DNA of 64,000 nucleotides from assembly GCF_026642255.1 (NCBI RefSeq), contig NZ_CP113264.1:7068001-7132000 (forward strand). Direction: 5' to 3'. Of this stretch, positions 8,565 through 16,221 are shown in pieces (position 1 is the first letter of the stretch; each line of letters opens with the position of its first letter). The position numbers and the translations under genes are program-made. Under the pieces are notes generated by a model. That model did not search any database, was not told where the DNA came from, and was given only the letters and a program-made list of their open reading frames with translations. The stretch comes from Streptomonospora nanhaiensis (GTDB lineage Bacteria; Actinomycetota; Actinomycetes; Streptosporangiales; Streptosporangiaceae).

Positions 8565-9673
8565 CTGTCCACTCCTTCGGGGCGGGCGCGCGCGGACTGC
8601 ACGCGCCGAAGTTTGCCTGTCTCGGAGCGGTCGATCCGCTCCACCGTCCGCACGCTGCGGGGACGGTACTCGATCCGGTCGAGTGCCCTCCGGAGCTCCT
8701 CCGCGTCGGGGGTCCCGGCCGACGCCGGGACGATCAGGAGGTCGAAGTGCTCCCCGGTCAGCGGGTCGAGCACCGGGACGCACGCCAGGTCCTCGCAGTC
8801 GAGGACGTCGACCAGCCTCTCCTCCATGAGGTCGAGGTCCAGGCGCCGCCCGTTGACGTTGACGAGCCGGGTCCGGCGTCCCGCGAACCCGAAGGTCCGG
8901 TCGCCGAGCCGGACCACGTGGTCGTCCATCCGGCACTCCGCGACCGGGGATCCCGTCCCGGGCCGCGCGATGCGGGGGCTGCGGACCACCAGGGGGGCCT
9001 CCGTCCCGGGGCGGTCCGGGCCGTGCCCGAACTCGACGTCGGAGAACAGGTGCCACGGCGGGTTGTGGGGGTTCCACTCGCGGTGGGCGACGCCGCCGGT
9101 CTCCGTGGATCCGAAGATCTCGGTCAGGCTCGCGCGGTCGCCCGCCGCGGAGAGCAGGTCGTTCGCGCTGCGCGGGACCACCGCCGTGCTGTGGACGAAC
9201 GCGAGGCGTTCGGCCGCGTCGATCCAGTTCGTGCGGCCGAGGAGGATCCGGAAGGTCCAGGGGATCGCCATCACCGCCCAGCGGCGGTGGTCGGGGGGCG
9301 GCAGCTGGGCGAACTGGGGCACGTACCAGGCGGGCACGCCGAGGAGTGCGGGCACGAGCACGCTGGCGAGCATCCCGTAGAGGTGCCGCGGCGGCGCGAA
9401 GGACACGACCGCCTCGGGGCGGGCGTCCTCCAGCAGCGCGGCGAGCAGGCCCGCCTCCGACACGAGCTGCTCGCGGGTGCGGTGCCAGACGGTCGGACGG
9501 CCGGTGCTTCCCGAGGTGGTGAACGCCGTCTCGGGGGGCAGCAGGCGGCCGAGGAACTGTTCCGCCGGTTCGTCCAGCGCGTCCCAGCGCACCGTCCACG
9601 GCCGTTCCGAGAGTTCGGGCGCCGCGGGGAGCCGTGTGATGAGGTCGCCGGGGGAGAGCTCGTCAACCGACAC
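8561..9673 (-). CDS. AMP-dependent acyl ligase (adenylating enzyme)
   Basis: A 370-residue ANL-superfamily enzyme that activates a carboxylic acid with ATP. The nucleotide motif TTSGSTGRP is at residues 52-60, EIFGSTETGG follows, and RSETGKLRR near the C-terminus carries the usual catalytic lysine. It is about 100-150 residues shorter at the N-terminus than typical CoA ligases, so the first motif sits unusually early; related short ligases occur in aryl polyene and xanthomonadin type loci. The GTG at 9673 is the likeliest start, with only a weak AGGA upstream. It is the first gene of a three-gene operon with the tyrosine lyase and the KAS III-like protein, so p-coumarate or beta-tyrosine is the likely substrate. 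Confidence 0.85.
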   Translation of the reverse strand: MSVDELSPGDLITRLPAAPELSERPWTVRWDALDEPAEQFLGRLLPPETAFTTSGSTGRPTVWHRTREQLVSEAGLLAALLEDARPEAVVSFAPPRHLYGMLASVLVPALLGVPAWYVPQFAQLPPPDHRRWAVMAIPWTFRILLGRTNWIDAAERLAFVHSTAVVPRSANDLLSAAGDRASLTEIFGSTETGGVAHREWNPHNPPWHLFSDVEFGHGPDRPGTEAPLVVRSPRIARPGTGSPVAECRMDDHVVRLGDRTFGFAGRRTRLVNVNGRRLDLDLMEERLVDVLDCEDLACVPVLDPLTGEHFDLLIVPASAGTPDAEELRRALDRIEYRPRSVRTVERIDRSETGKLRRVQSARARPEGVDR

Positions 9674-9755
9674 GTGAGTCCTGATCCGATCGGGGGTCGG
9701 GTCCCGGGCGGGGGTCCGGGACGGGGGATACGGGTCCGCGCCGGCGTCGTCTGCT

Positions 9756-9771
9756 GTCCCGCCGGCGGGAC
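9756..9771. promoter_or_regulatory. Perfect 16-bp palindrome, candidate cluster operator site 1
   Basis: The sequence GTCCCGCCGGCGGGAC lies in the 122-bp gap upstream of the acyl ligase operon, 83 bp before its start codon. The identical 16-mer occurs at 15437 and 22757, both in promoter regions of the same cluster. Sites 1 and 2 also share TGCT immediately to the left. A dimeric regulator is the natural reader; no such regulator gene is in this part of the window. Confidence 0.7.
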
Positions 9772-9795
9772 GGGCGGGCCGGGCGCGGGGACGCC

Positions 9796-10794
9796 TCAGC
9801 CGCCGTCCTCCGCTTGGGAGAGGCGCTTCTTCAGCGGTTCCCACCACGCGCGGTTCTCCGTGTACCAGGCGACGGTGCGGGCCAACCCCTCCTCGAAGGA
9901 GACGGCGGGCCGGTAGCCCAGCCGCTCGGCGGCCTTGGTCCCGTCCACGGAGTAGCGGCGGTCGTGGCCCTTGCGGTCGGCGACGAAGCGGACCATCGAG
10001 GCGTCGTGCCCGAGCAGCTCCAGGAGCGCGTCGGTGACCTCCAGGTTCCGCTTCTCGACCGATCCGCCGATGTTGTAGACCTCGCCGGGCTCCCCGTGCT
10101 CGGCCGCCAGGGCGAGGGCGTCGCAGTGGTCGTCCACGTGGACCCACTCGCGGACGTTGCCGCCGTCCCCGTAGACGGGCACCGGCGTCCCGTCCAGCAG
10201 GTTGGTCACGAAGAGCGGGATCATCTTCTCCGGGAACTGGAACGGCCCGTAGTTGTTGGCGCACCGGGTGACGCAGACCCGCATGCCGTAGGTCCGGTGG
10301 AAGGACCGCGCCAGGAGGTCGGAGGCGCTCTTGGAGGCCGAGTACGGGGAGTTGGGCTCCAGGGGGTCGGTCTCGACCCACGACCCCGAGCCGAGCGTCC
10401 CGTAGACCTCGTCCGTGGAGACCAGGACGAAGTTCTCCACGTTCTCGGCCAGGGCCGAGTCCAGCAGGTGGAAGGTGCCCATGACGTTGGTGCGGACGAA
10501 GCAGCCGGCGTCCGAGATCGAACGGTCCACGTGGGTCTCGGCGGCGCAGTGCACCACGAGGGACACCCCGCCCATGAGTTCGCGCACGAGCTGTTCGTCG
10601 CACACGTCACCCCGGACGAAGGTCAGGCGCGGGTCGTCGGCCACGGAGGCCAGGCTCTCCGTCGTGCCGGCGTAGGTCAGCTTGTCCAGGACCACGATCT
10701 CGGCGTCCGCGTACCGCGGATAGGAGCCGGCGAGGACACGTCTGACGAAATTGGAACCGATGAATCCGGCGCCACCGGTGACCAGGATCTTCAT
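9796..10794 (-). CDS. rmlB: dTDP-glucose 4,6-dehydratase
   Basis: A 332-residue short-chain dehydrogenase fold enzyme making dTDP-4-keto-6-deoxyglucose. The NAD-binding GGAGFIGSNFV is at residues 7-17, the catalytic STDEVYG follows near residue 125, and YSASKSASD supplies the Tyr-x3-Lys pair. The length matches RmlB. Its ATG overlaps the rmlA stop by 4 bp, so the two are coupled. It supplies the common intermediate for deoxysugars and aminosugars. No dedicated aminotransferase, epimerase or 2,3-dehydratase is visible here; they may lie left of the window. Confidence 0.96.
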   Translation of the reverse strand: MKILVTGGAGFIGSNFVRRVLAGSYPRYADAEIVVLDKLTYAGTTESLASVADDPRLTFVRGDVCDEQLVRELMGGVSLVVHCAAETHVDRSISDAGCFVRTNVMGTFHLLDSALAENVENFVLVSTDEVYGTLGSGSWVETDPLEPNSPYSASKSASDLLARSFHRTYGMRVCVTRCANNYGPFQFPEKMIPLFVTNLLDGTPVPVYGDGGNVREWVHVDDHCDALALAAEHGEPGEVYNIGGSVEKRNLEVTDALLELLGHDASMVRFVADRKGHDRRYSVDGTKAAERLGYRPAVSFEEGLARTVAWYTENRAWWEPLKKRLSQAEDGG

Positions 10795-11687
10795 ACACCC
10801 GCACCCTGCCACACCCCCGCCGCCCTGCGGGCGGCCTCCATGACGTACGCGCCATAGCGGGAATTGGGCATCTCTTCCCCGAGCCGATAGCACTCGTCCG
10901 CTCCGATGAAGCCCATGTGCAAGGCGATCTCCTCAAGACAGGCGACCCGGACACCGGTCCCCCGGGCCGTGGTGGAAACGTATCGGCTTCCCTCCAACAG
11001 GGATTCCTCGGTGCCGAGGTCGAGCCAGGTTATTTCGCTCCCCATGGTCACGAGTTCGGCCCGGCCCCTTTCCAGGTAGACGCGGTTGACATCGGTGATC
11101 TCCAATTCGCCCCGCGCGGAGGGGACGATGCTCTCGGCGATGTCCACCACGTCCTGGTCGTAGAAGTAGAGGCCCGTGACCGCGCAGTCCGAGCGCGGGG
11201 CGGCCGGCTTCTCCTCCAGGCTCTCGAACCTGCCCATGTCCCCGAATCCCGCGACCGCGTACTGCCGGGGGTCGCTCACCCTGGATCCGAAGAGCGTGCA
11301 CCCGGACGTCGAGGTCGCGGCCCGGTCGAGCAGTCCGCCGAAGCCCTCGCCGTGAAAGATGTTGTCCCCCAGGACGAGGGCGCTACGGCTCCCCCGGATG
11401 TGGTCCCGGCCGATGATCAGCGCCTCGGCGATCCCCTTGGGCTCGGGCTGGGTCGCGTACCGGATCTCGATCCCCAGCGAACTCCCGGTGCCGAGCACCT
11501 GACGGATGAGGGGAAGGCTCTCGGGATTGGTGATCAGGAGGATCTCGCGGATTCCAGCCGTCATCAGCACGGAGATCGGGTAGTAGAACATCGGCTTGTC
11601 GTAAACCGGGAAAAGGTGTTTGGAAATACTTCGGGCAGCGGGAAACAGGCGGCTGCCAGTGCCACCCGCCAACACAATACCTTTCAT
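10791..11687 (-). CDS. rmlA: Glucose-1-phosphate thymidylyltransferase
   Basis: A 298-residue nucleotidyltransferase forming dTDP-glucose from dTTP and glucose-1-phosphate. The signature GGTGSRLFP is at residues 8-16, with SKHLFPVYDKPM after it, then LVLGDNIFHG and EEKP in the sugar-binding region. I start at the ATG at 11687 (MKGIVLAGG), which has GGGAG upstream; a longer open frame exists but extends outside the family. It is the first gene of the rmlA-rmlB pair and diverges from a glycosyltransferase. Confidence 0.96.
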   Translation of the reverse strand: MKGIVLAGGTGSRLFPAARSISKHLFPVYDKPMFYYPISVLMTAGIREILLITNPESLPLIRQVLGTGSSLGIEIRYATQPEPKGIAEALIIGRDHIRGSRSALVLGDNIFHGEGFGGLLDRAATSTSGCTLFGSRVSDPRQYAVAGFGDMGRFESLEEKPAAPRSDCAVTGLYFYDQDVVDIAESIVPSARGELEITDVNRVYLERGRAELVTMGSEITWLDLGTEESLLEGSRYVSTTARGTGVRVACLEEIALHMGFIGADECYRLGEEMPNSRYGAYVMEAARRAAGVWQGAGV

Positions 11688-11799
11688 GGTGACTCCCAGA
11701 GAGGTCCGAACATCGATATTGCCGGGCAAGTACGGCGCGAACATACCGCTGCGCTACGCCCACCGGCCTGGATCCAGCACCGGTGCTAGGCTCCCAGAA

Positions 11800-11851
11800 C
11801 CTCTTCCGAAGGGATCGACACAACCGTACCGCCACGCCGGCTCGGAAGAGG
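11800..11851. promoter_or_regulatory. 10-bp inverted repeat in the rmlA/glycosyltransferase intergenic region
   Basis: CCTCTTCCGA (11800-11809) and TCGGAAGAGG (11842-11851) are perfect inverted copies 32 bp apart in the 278-bp divergent gap. This could be a regulator site pair or a hairpin in the leader of the plus-strand glycosyltransferase. The rest of the gap holds no convincing gene. Confidence 0.35.
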
Positions 11852-11965
11852 AGAACAGGTTCGGAGTGCAACACCCGCAATGAACATGCAGCGGGCCGGG
11901 CTTGTCAAGGAGCGGTGTCGGCTTTCACCGATCGGACCATCGAAATCCCGGAAGTGGGGAACACC

Positions 11966-13222
11966 TTGCGAATCGTCGTCGCGGCATACGCGGACAAGGC
12001 TTATTTCTTTGGCATGGTGCCGACGGCGTGGGCGCTGCGTGCCGCCGGACACGAGGTGCGGATCGCCACCCAGCCCTCCATGACCGAGGCGGCCGCCGAG
12101 ACGGGCCTGACCGTGGTGCCGGTCGGGGGCGACCACACCCTCGCCGAGGTCGTGGCCCACGGGCGCGAGGAGCCGGGCGAGTCCATCTTCGACCTCTCCG
12201 AGGAGCGCCCGGAGCGGCTGGGCGAGGAGAGCCTGCGCGACGCCTACGAGGACCACGTCACCTGGTGGTGGAAACTCGTCAACGAGCCGATGGCGGAGGA
12301 CCTCGTGGCGTTCTGCCGCGAGTGGAAGCCGGACCTGGTCCTGTGGGAGCCGAGCACCTACTCCGGGGCGATCGCCGCCGAGGCGTGCGGCGCGGCCCAC
12401 GGGCGGTTCCTGTGGAGCGTCGACCTCTTCGCGCGCCTGCGCGGCCTCTACCGGGCGGCCGACCCCGACCCGGCCGTACCCGACGCGCTCACCGCCTGGC
12501 TCACCGAGGCCGCGGCCGCGTTCGGCGTGGACTTCTCCGAGGACCTCGTCCTGGGCCAGTTCTCCGTGCACCAGCTCCCCGAGGCGCTGCGGCTGCGGGA
12601 GCTGGAGACCGGGACGCACCTGAGCGTGCGCCCGGTGCCCTACGGCGGGAGCGCGGTCCTGCCGGCGTGGGCCCGCGAGGAGCCCAAGGGCCGGCGCGTG
12701 CTCGTCGACTGGGGTTCCTGGAGCAAGTCCCCGGAGGGCGCCGCCTCGTTCGTCGACGTGGTCGACGCGCTGATGGAGCTGGGGGCCGAGCCGGTCGTGC
12801 TCTCCCCGCGCTCCTGGGAGGACGCGCTGCCGGCGCTCCCGCCGGAGGTCCGGGTCGCCGACACGGCGGCCGCCCACCTGCTGATGGGGTCGTGCTCGCT
12901 GCTGGTGCACGGCGGGGGCTTCGACTCGTACTGCAACGCCCTGGTGGAGGGGCTCCCGCAGTTCGTCGTGCTCAACGCCGACCAGTTCGACGGGGGCCTG
13001 ATCACGCGCGCGCTCCAGGACCGGGGCGCCCTGCGCTCTGTGTCCCTCGCCTCGGCCCTGTCCGAGGGGGTCGACCAGCACCTGGCCGCCGTCCTCGACG
13101 GTCCCGGGGTGAGGGAGGCGGCCGAGCGGATGCGTGACGAGACCCTGTCCGCCCCCGCCCCGGACCAGCTGGTCCCGGCCCTGGAGCGGATCGCCGCCCT
13201 CCGGGGCGCCGGCGGGGCCTGA
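11966..13222 (+). CDS. DesVII/EryCIII-type glycosyltransferase, divergent copy 3
   Basis: A 418-residue GT-B protein. The start is a TTG at 11966 (MRIVVAAYADKAYFFG) with GGGGA five bases upstream; similarity to the family begins there. It keeps TAWALRAAGHEVRIATQPS and a RPVPYGGSAVLPAW hinge. It is the most divergent of the four copies: the usual TLGTS strand is DWGSWSKS, and the donor motif HGGPGT is replaced by HGGGFDS. A different donor or reduced activity is possible; it could also be a partner subunit for another copy. It converges on copy 4 with only 13 bp between stops. Confidence 0.88.
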   Translation: MRIVVAAYADKAYFFGMVPTAWALRAAGHEVRIATQPSMTEAAAETGLTVVPVGGDHTLAEVVAHGREEPGESIFDLSEERPERLGEESLRDAYEDHVTWWWKLVNEPMAEDLVAFCREWKPDLVLWEPSTYSGAIAAEACGAAHGRFLWSVDLFARLRGLYRAADPDPAVPDALTAWLTEAAAAFGVDFSEDLVLGQFSVHQLPEALRLRELETGTHLSVRPVPYGGSAVLPAWAREEPKGRRVLVDWGSWSKSPEGAASFVDVVDALMELGAEPVVLSPRSWEDALPALPPEVRVADTAAAHLLMGSCSLLVHGGGFDSYCNALVEGLPQFVVLNADQFDGGLITRALQDRGALRSVSLASALSEGVDQHLAAVLDGPGVREAAERMRDETLSAPAPDQLVPALERIAALRGAGGA

Positions 13223-13235
13223 GGGGTCGGACCGG

Positions 13236-14489
13236 TCAGCGCCGGTCGGCGAGGCCGGTGAGGGTGTGGGCGAGGTCGGCGGGTGTGGGCATGGCGGCGA
13301 TGTCGTGTCGCAGGGTGTGTGCGGCGCGGGTGAAGGACGGGTCGCGCAGGAGGGCGCCGACGCCGTCGGCGACGGCCTCGGGGGTGACGCGGTCGGGGGG
13401 CAGGAGCAGGGCGGCGCCCCGGTCCCGCACCAGGCCGGACAGCACCGGGATGTCGAACATCCGGGGGTGCGGCGCCAGGAGTTGCGGGATCCCGCTGCTC
13501 AGCGCGGTCAGGACGGTACCGGGGCCGCCGTGGGTGACCATGGCGGCGCAGGTGGGGGCGAGTGCGTGCAGGGGCACGTACTCGACCAGACGCGTGTTGG
13601 CGGGGACGGCGCCGAGCTTGGCCTGCTCGTGGGCGGGCAGGGTCGCCACGACCTCCACGTCCAGAGCGGCCAGCCCCTCCAGGAGGGTGCCCACGTCGAC
13701 CGTGTAGCCGCCCAGCCTCAGGCTCGCGCTCGTGCCGAGGCTGAGCCCGACGCGGGGGCGTTCCGGCGGGGTGCGCAGCCAGTCGGGGACCACGGCCCTG
13801 CCGTTGTAGGGCACATAGCGCATCGGCAGGTAGTCCAGGTGGGAGGGCGTGTCCACCCTCAGGGACGCGGGGACCTGCTCGATGGTGGCCTGTCCGTGGA
13901 CCAGGGTCTCGGAGAACTCGACGCCGTACCGGGCGGCGCGCGCCCCCAGCCAGGCGGCCAGGGGGTCCTCCCGGTCTGTCTCGGGCTGCTCGGCCATCCG
14001 CGCCAGGAACCGCGCCCGGACCCGGGCGAACAGGTCCACGCTCCACAGGTGCCGCACGTGCGCGGCGCCGCACAGCTCGGCGGCGAGGGGGGCCGCGTAC
14101 GTCGACGGCTCCCACACGACGAGGTCGGGTCCCCACTCCCGGCAGAACGCCACCAGGTCGTCCAGCATGGGGTCGTTCACCATCCGCCACCACCAGGTGA
14201 CCACCTTGCCGTAGCCCTCGCGCAGGTGGTCCCAGGTGAGGACCTCGTCCCGGTCCTCCGCCATGTCGAAGTCCAGATGCCGGTCGGCCAGCCCGTTCCG
14301 GCTGACCCTGGCGAAGTGGTGGTCCCTGCCGACGGGGACGAAGGGCAGTCCCGCCTCTGCGGCCACGGACCGCAGGTGCGGCTGGCTCGCCACCCTCACC
14401 TCGTGCCCGGCCGCCCTCAGTGCCCACGCCAGGGGCACCGTCCCCAGGAAGTGGGTCCTCTCCGCCTGCGTCGCGATCAGCACCCTCAT
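13236..14489 (-). CDS. DesVII/EryCIII-type glycosyltransferase, copy 4
   Basis: A 417-residue GT-B glycosyltransferase very close to copy 1 at 1784-3043. It starts MRVLIATQAERTHFLGTVP and contains LAWALRAAGHEVRVASQP, RYVPYNGRAVVPDWL and the intact donor motif HGGPGT. It follows the GNAT gene at 14527-15090 by 37 bp on the same strand, so it is probably the last gene of a precursor, GNAT and glycosyltransferase transcript. This places a sugar transferase directly in the lanthipeptide operon. The region around its TLGTS-equivalent strand differs from copy 1, so the donor or acceptor may differ. Confidence 0.92.
   Translation of the reverse strand: MRVLIATQAERTHFLGTVPLAWALRAAGHEVRVASQPHLRSVAAEAGLPFVPVGRDHHFARVSRNGLADRHLDFDMAEDRDEVLTWDHLREGYGKVVTWWWRMVNDPMLDDLVAFCREWGPDLVVWEPSTYAAPLAAELCGAAHVRHLWSVDLFARVRARFLARMAEQPETDREDPLAAWLGARAARYGVEFSETLVHGQATIEQVPASLRVDTPSHLDYLPMRYVPYNGRAVVPDWLRTPPERPRVGLSLGTSASLRLGGYTVDVGTLLEGLAALDVEVVATLPAHEQAKLGAVPANTRLVEYVPLHALAPTCAAMVTHGGPGTVLTALSSGIPQLLAPHPRMFDIPVLSGLVRDRGAALLLPPDRVTPEAVADGVGALLRDPSFTRAAHTLRHDIAAMPTPADLAHTLTGLADRR
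13752..14009 (-). repeat. Inverted repeat arm B inside glycosyltransferase 4
   Basis: This is the partner of 2281-2538, in opposite orientation and about 95 percent identical by eye. Homologous recombination between the arms would flip the roughly 11 kb that carry the reductase, KAS III, lyase, ligase and rmlAB genes. Confidence 0.8.
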
Positions 14490-14526
14490 CGCGGCCGCCG
14501 CCCCGCGCCCCCGTGCCGGACGGCGC

Positions 14527-15090
14527 TCACGCCGGCCCGGTCCCCGCCGCCGCGCGTACGTAGACGGCGCCGGCCGCGTCCCACTCCTCCCGGTAGACGG
14601 CGAAGATCCGCACGGAGCGCAGCCTCTCCCCGTCGCGCAGGTACTCGGTCAGGGTGCCCTCCCGGGGCGTCGGCGTCCCCGTCGCGCGCAGGCCCGGGAG
14701 CCCGCTGTCGACCACCCAGAAGTAGACCTTGCGGATGTTCCACATCGAGAAGGCGTAGTTGACGGCCAGGGCGTGGGCGTCCGTCACGCCCTCCTCCCCG
14801 AGCAGTGCCGTGTCCAGGGCGAGGGCGCACTTCACGTAGCGCCCGTTCGGGTTGAGGGAGTGCAGGGAGGCGTACCCGCAGACCCGGCCGGACGCCGGGG
14901 CCTCCACGAAGAACTGGGCGGCCACGCCATCGAACTGCCGGGGCCAGAGCGAGGTGAAGACGTCGCGGCTCGGCATCCCGGCCAGACCGAGCCCGGAGAG
15001 CTCGTCGTGGACCGCCTCCCCGAACCTCTCGCCGGTGGACGCGAGCCTGGCCGACCGCGTCTCCAGATGGGGGAAAACGATCTCGTGCAC
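14527..15090 (-). CDS. GNAT-family acyltransferase, subfamily I, copy a
   Basis: A 187-residue protein with the layout of GNAT N-acyltransferases: PHLET at the N-terminus, GRVCGYASLH as the central strand, and NYAFSMWNIRKVYFWVVDS as the acyl-CoA-side helix and strand. I prefer the GTG at 15090 because GGGAGAAGTT precedes it; a GTG at 15105 is possible but lacks a ribosome site. Its best relative in the window is 21575-22132. It lies downstream of precursor gene 15167-15265 behind a hairpin and ahead of a glycosyltransferase. In goadvionin biosynthesis a GNAT (GdvG) joins an acyl chain to the peptide N-terminus, so peptide acylation is the favoured role; acetylation of a sugar is an alternative. 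Confidence 0.8.
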   Translation of the reverse strand: MHEIVFPHLETRSARLASTGERFGEAVHDELSGLGLAGMPSRDVFTSLWPRQFDGVAAQFFVEAPASGRVCGYASLHSLNPNGRYVKCALALDTALLGEEGVTDAHALAVNYAFSMWNIRKVYFWVVDSGLPGLRATGTPTPREGTLTEYLRDGERLRSVRIFAVYREEWDAAGAVYVRAAAGTGPA

Positions 15091-15127
15091 AACTTCTCCC
15101 GACACTTCTGGGCAGAGCAGAGAAAAG

Positions 15128-15155
15128 CGCTGTGAAGATTGGCATCTCCACAGCG
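15128..15155 (-). terminator. Hairpin between precursor gene 1 and GNAT-I
   Basis: A 12-bp stem with one mismatch and a 4-nt loop, followed on the minus strand by CTTTTCT. It sits 11 bp after the precursor stop. A partial terminator here would give much more precursor mRNA than downstream GNAT and glycosyltransferase mRNA, a common layout in RiPP operons. Confidence 0.7.
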
Positions 15156-15166
15156 CGTCAAAACAA

Positions 15167-15265
15167 TCAGCTACAACCGAAGTAGCTGATGCCGCTGTTC
15201 AGCAGAACGGCCTCGTCGAGGACGGTGTCCATCTCCTGAAGAGACAGGACGTCGGTGTGAACCAT
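15167..15265 (-). CDS. Class III lanthipeptide precursor 1 (32 residues)
   Basis: A 32-codon gene with AAGGAG well placed before the ATG. The leader holds VLSLQ at residues 6-10, matching the hydrophobic-Leu-x-Leu-Gln box bound by LanKC enzymes, then acidic EMDTVLDEA. The C-terminal part LLNSGISYFGCS contains Ser24, Ser27 and Cys31 in the exact Ser-x2-Ser-x3-Cys spacing that LanKC turns into labionin. The peptide ends one residue after the Cys. It shares the LNSG(I/L)S..GCS core with the precursors at 22231 and 22542. The LanKC gene lies 1 kb away in a divergent operon. The core probably starts near residue 20; the cleavage site is not evident. Confidence 0.9.
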   Translation of the reverse strand: MVHTDVLSLQEMDTVLDEAVLLNSGISYFGCS

Positions 15266-15309
15266 GTCTGGGCTCCTTTCCTGTGCGCAGTCGGATACTG
15301 GCGGTTCAG

Positions 15310-15338
15310 AACCTAGGGCAATTCCTCCGGTGCGACAA
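15310..15338 (-). promoter_or_regulatory. Sigma-70-type promoter of precursor 1
   Basis: On the minus strand, TTGTCG (15333-15338) and TAGGTT (15310-15315) are spaced 17 bp. The same pair with 18-bp spacing lies upstream of precursor 3, and CCTAGGTTCTG is identical in both. The start point would be about 38 bp before the precursor ATG. Confidence 0.6.
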
Positions 15339-15436
15339 GAAGCCCGCGACCCGGCTCCCGGCGGCCGTCCCCTCCCCCGGCCGGCCGCCGACGCGGGGAG
15401 CCTCCCGCACCCCGTTCCGCCGACGGCACACGTGCT

Positions 15437-15452
15437 GTCCCGCCGGCGGGAC
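15437..15452. promoter_or_regulatory. Perfect 16-bp palindrome, candidate cluster operator site 2
   Basis: A second exact copy of GTCCCGCCGGCGGGAC. It lies in the divergent gap between precursor 1 (minus) and GNAT-II (plus), 131 bp upstream of the GNAT-II start codon and about 100 bp beyond the precursor promoter. It can act on either direction. Confidence 0.7.
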
Positions 15453-15583
15453 GCCGGGGCCGGCGCCCCGAGCCGCCCTCCGGGCCCCGACCTGGCTCGG
15501 CCCCGGATCCCGGCCGGACACGGGCGGGCGGGGAACCCCGGTCCCGGCCCGGCCGTCGGGCACGGCCCCTAGAGTGTCGCGCC

Positions 15584-16168
15584 ATGCTCACACCGCACCT
15601 CGAGACCCCGCGCGTCAGATTCAGCCCCATCGCGCCGGAGAACGTCACGAAACTCTACGACCTCCTGACGGAACTGGGCCTGGAAAGCCTTCCCTCACGC
15701 GACGCCTTCTCCGAGTCCTACCACTCGGTGGCCAAGCGATTCGTCGACGTATTCGAGATCCAGCTCCGGCGCACGGGCGAGGTCCTCGGTTTCGGGTCGA
15801 TCCGCGAGCACGACCCGGCCGGTCATGTGAAACTGGGAATCTTCATGCGCGCCGACCGCCTTCCCGTGGGCGTGGGCGCCGAATCCATGATGCTGCTCGT
15901 CAACCACGCCTTCGCGAATTGGGATTACCTCAGGAAAGTGTACGTTCTGACCACGGACGCGAGCCTGGGGCAATTCGGGTCGGCACTCCTGGCCACCCCC
16001 CGGGAGGCGTCACTCCCCCGACACGTCTACTTCCAGGGCCGACTGTGGGACCTGCACTTCTACTCGGTGTCCCGGAGCGCCTGGACCGCCAACGGCGCTC
16101 CCATCCTCAACAGGATCGCGCGCGGGCCCAGGTCCAGGGCCGCCGCCGGGGGCTCCCGGCCCGAGTGA
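15584..16168 (+). CDS. GNAT-family acyltransferase, subfamily II, copy a
   Basis: A 194-residue GNAT-like protein beginning MLTPHLETPRVRFSPI, as in RimJ/RimL-type acyltransferases. GEVLGFGSIREH is the central strand, LPVGVGAESMMLLVNHAF is the CoA pyrophosphate loop and helix, and LRKVYVLTTDASL follows. It is closest to 22956-23561, with many identical blocks, and only distantly related to the subfamily I proteins. A -10-like TAGAGT lies about 9 bp before the ATG, so the mRNA may be almost leaderless. It is the first gene of the GNAT-II, LanKC and methyltransferase operon. Acylation of the lanthipeptide is the likely role by analogy with GdvG of goadvionin; the acyl donor is unknown. Confidence 0.82.
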   Translation: MLTPHLETPRVRFSPIAPENVTKLYDLLTELGLESLPSRDAFSESYHSVAKRFVDVFEIQLRRTGEVLGFGSIREHDPAGHVKLGIFMRADRLPVGVGAESMMLLVNHAFANWDYLRKVYVLTTDASLGQFGSALLATPREASLPRHVYFQGRLWDLHFYSVSRSAWTANGAPILNRIARGPRSRAAAGGSRPE

Positions 16169-16221
16169 GCCGCGCCCCGCGCGGCCGAGCCCGTACCGCC
16201 ACGCCTCCCGGAGGGAAGCCC

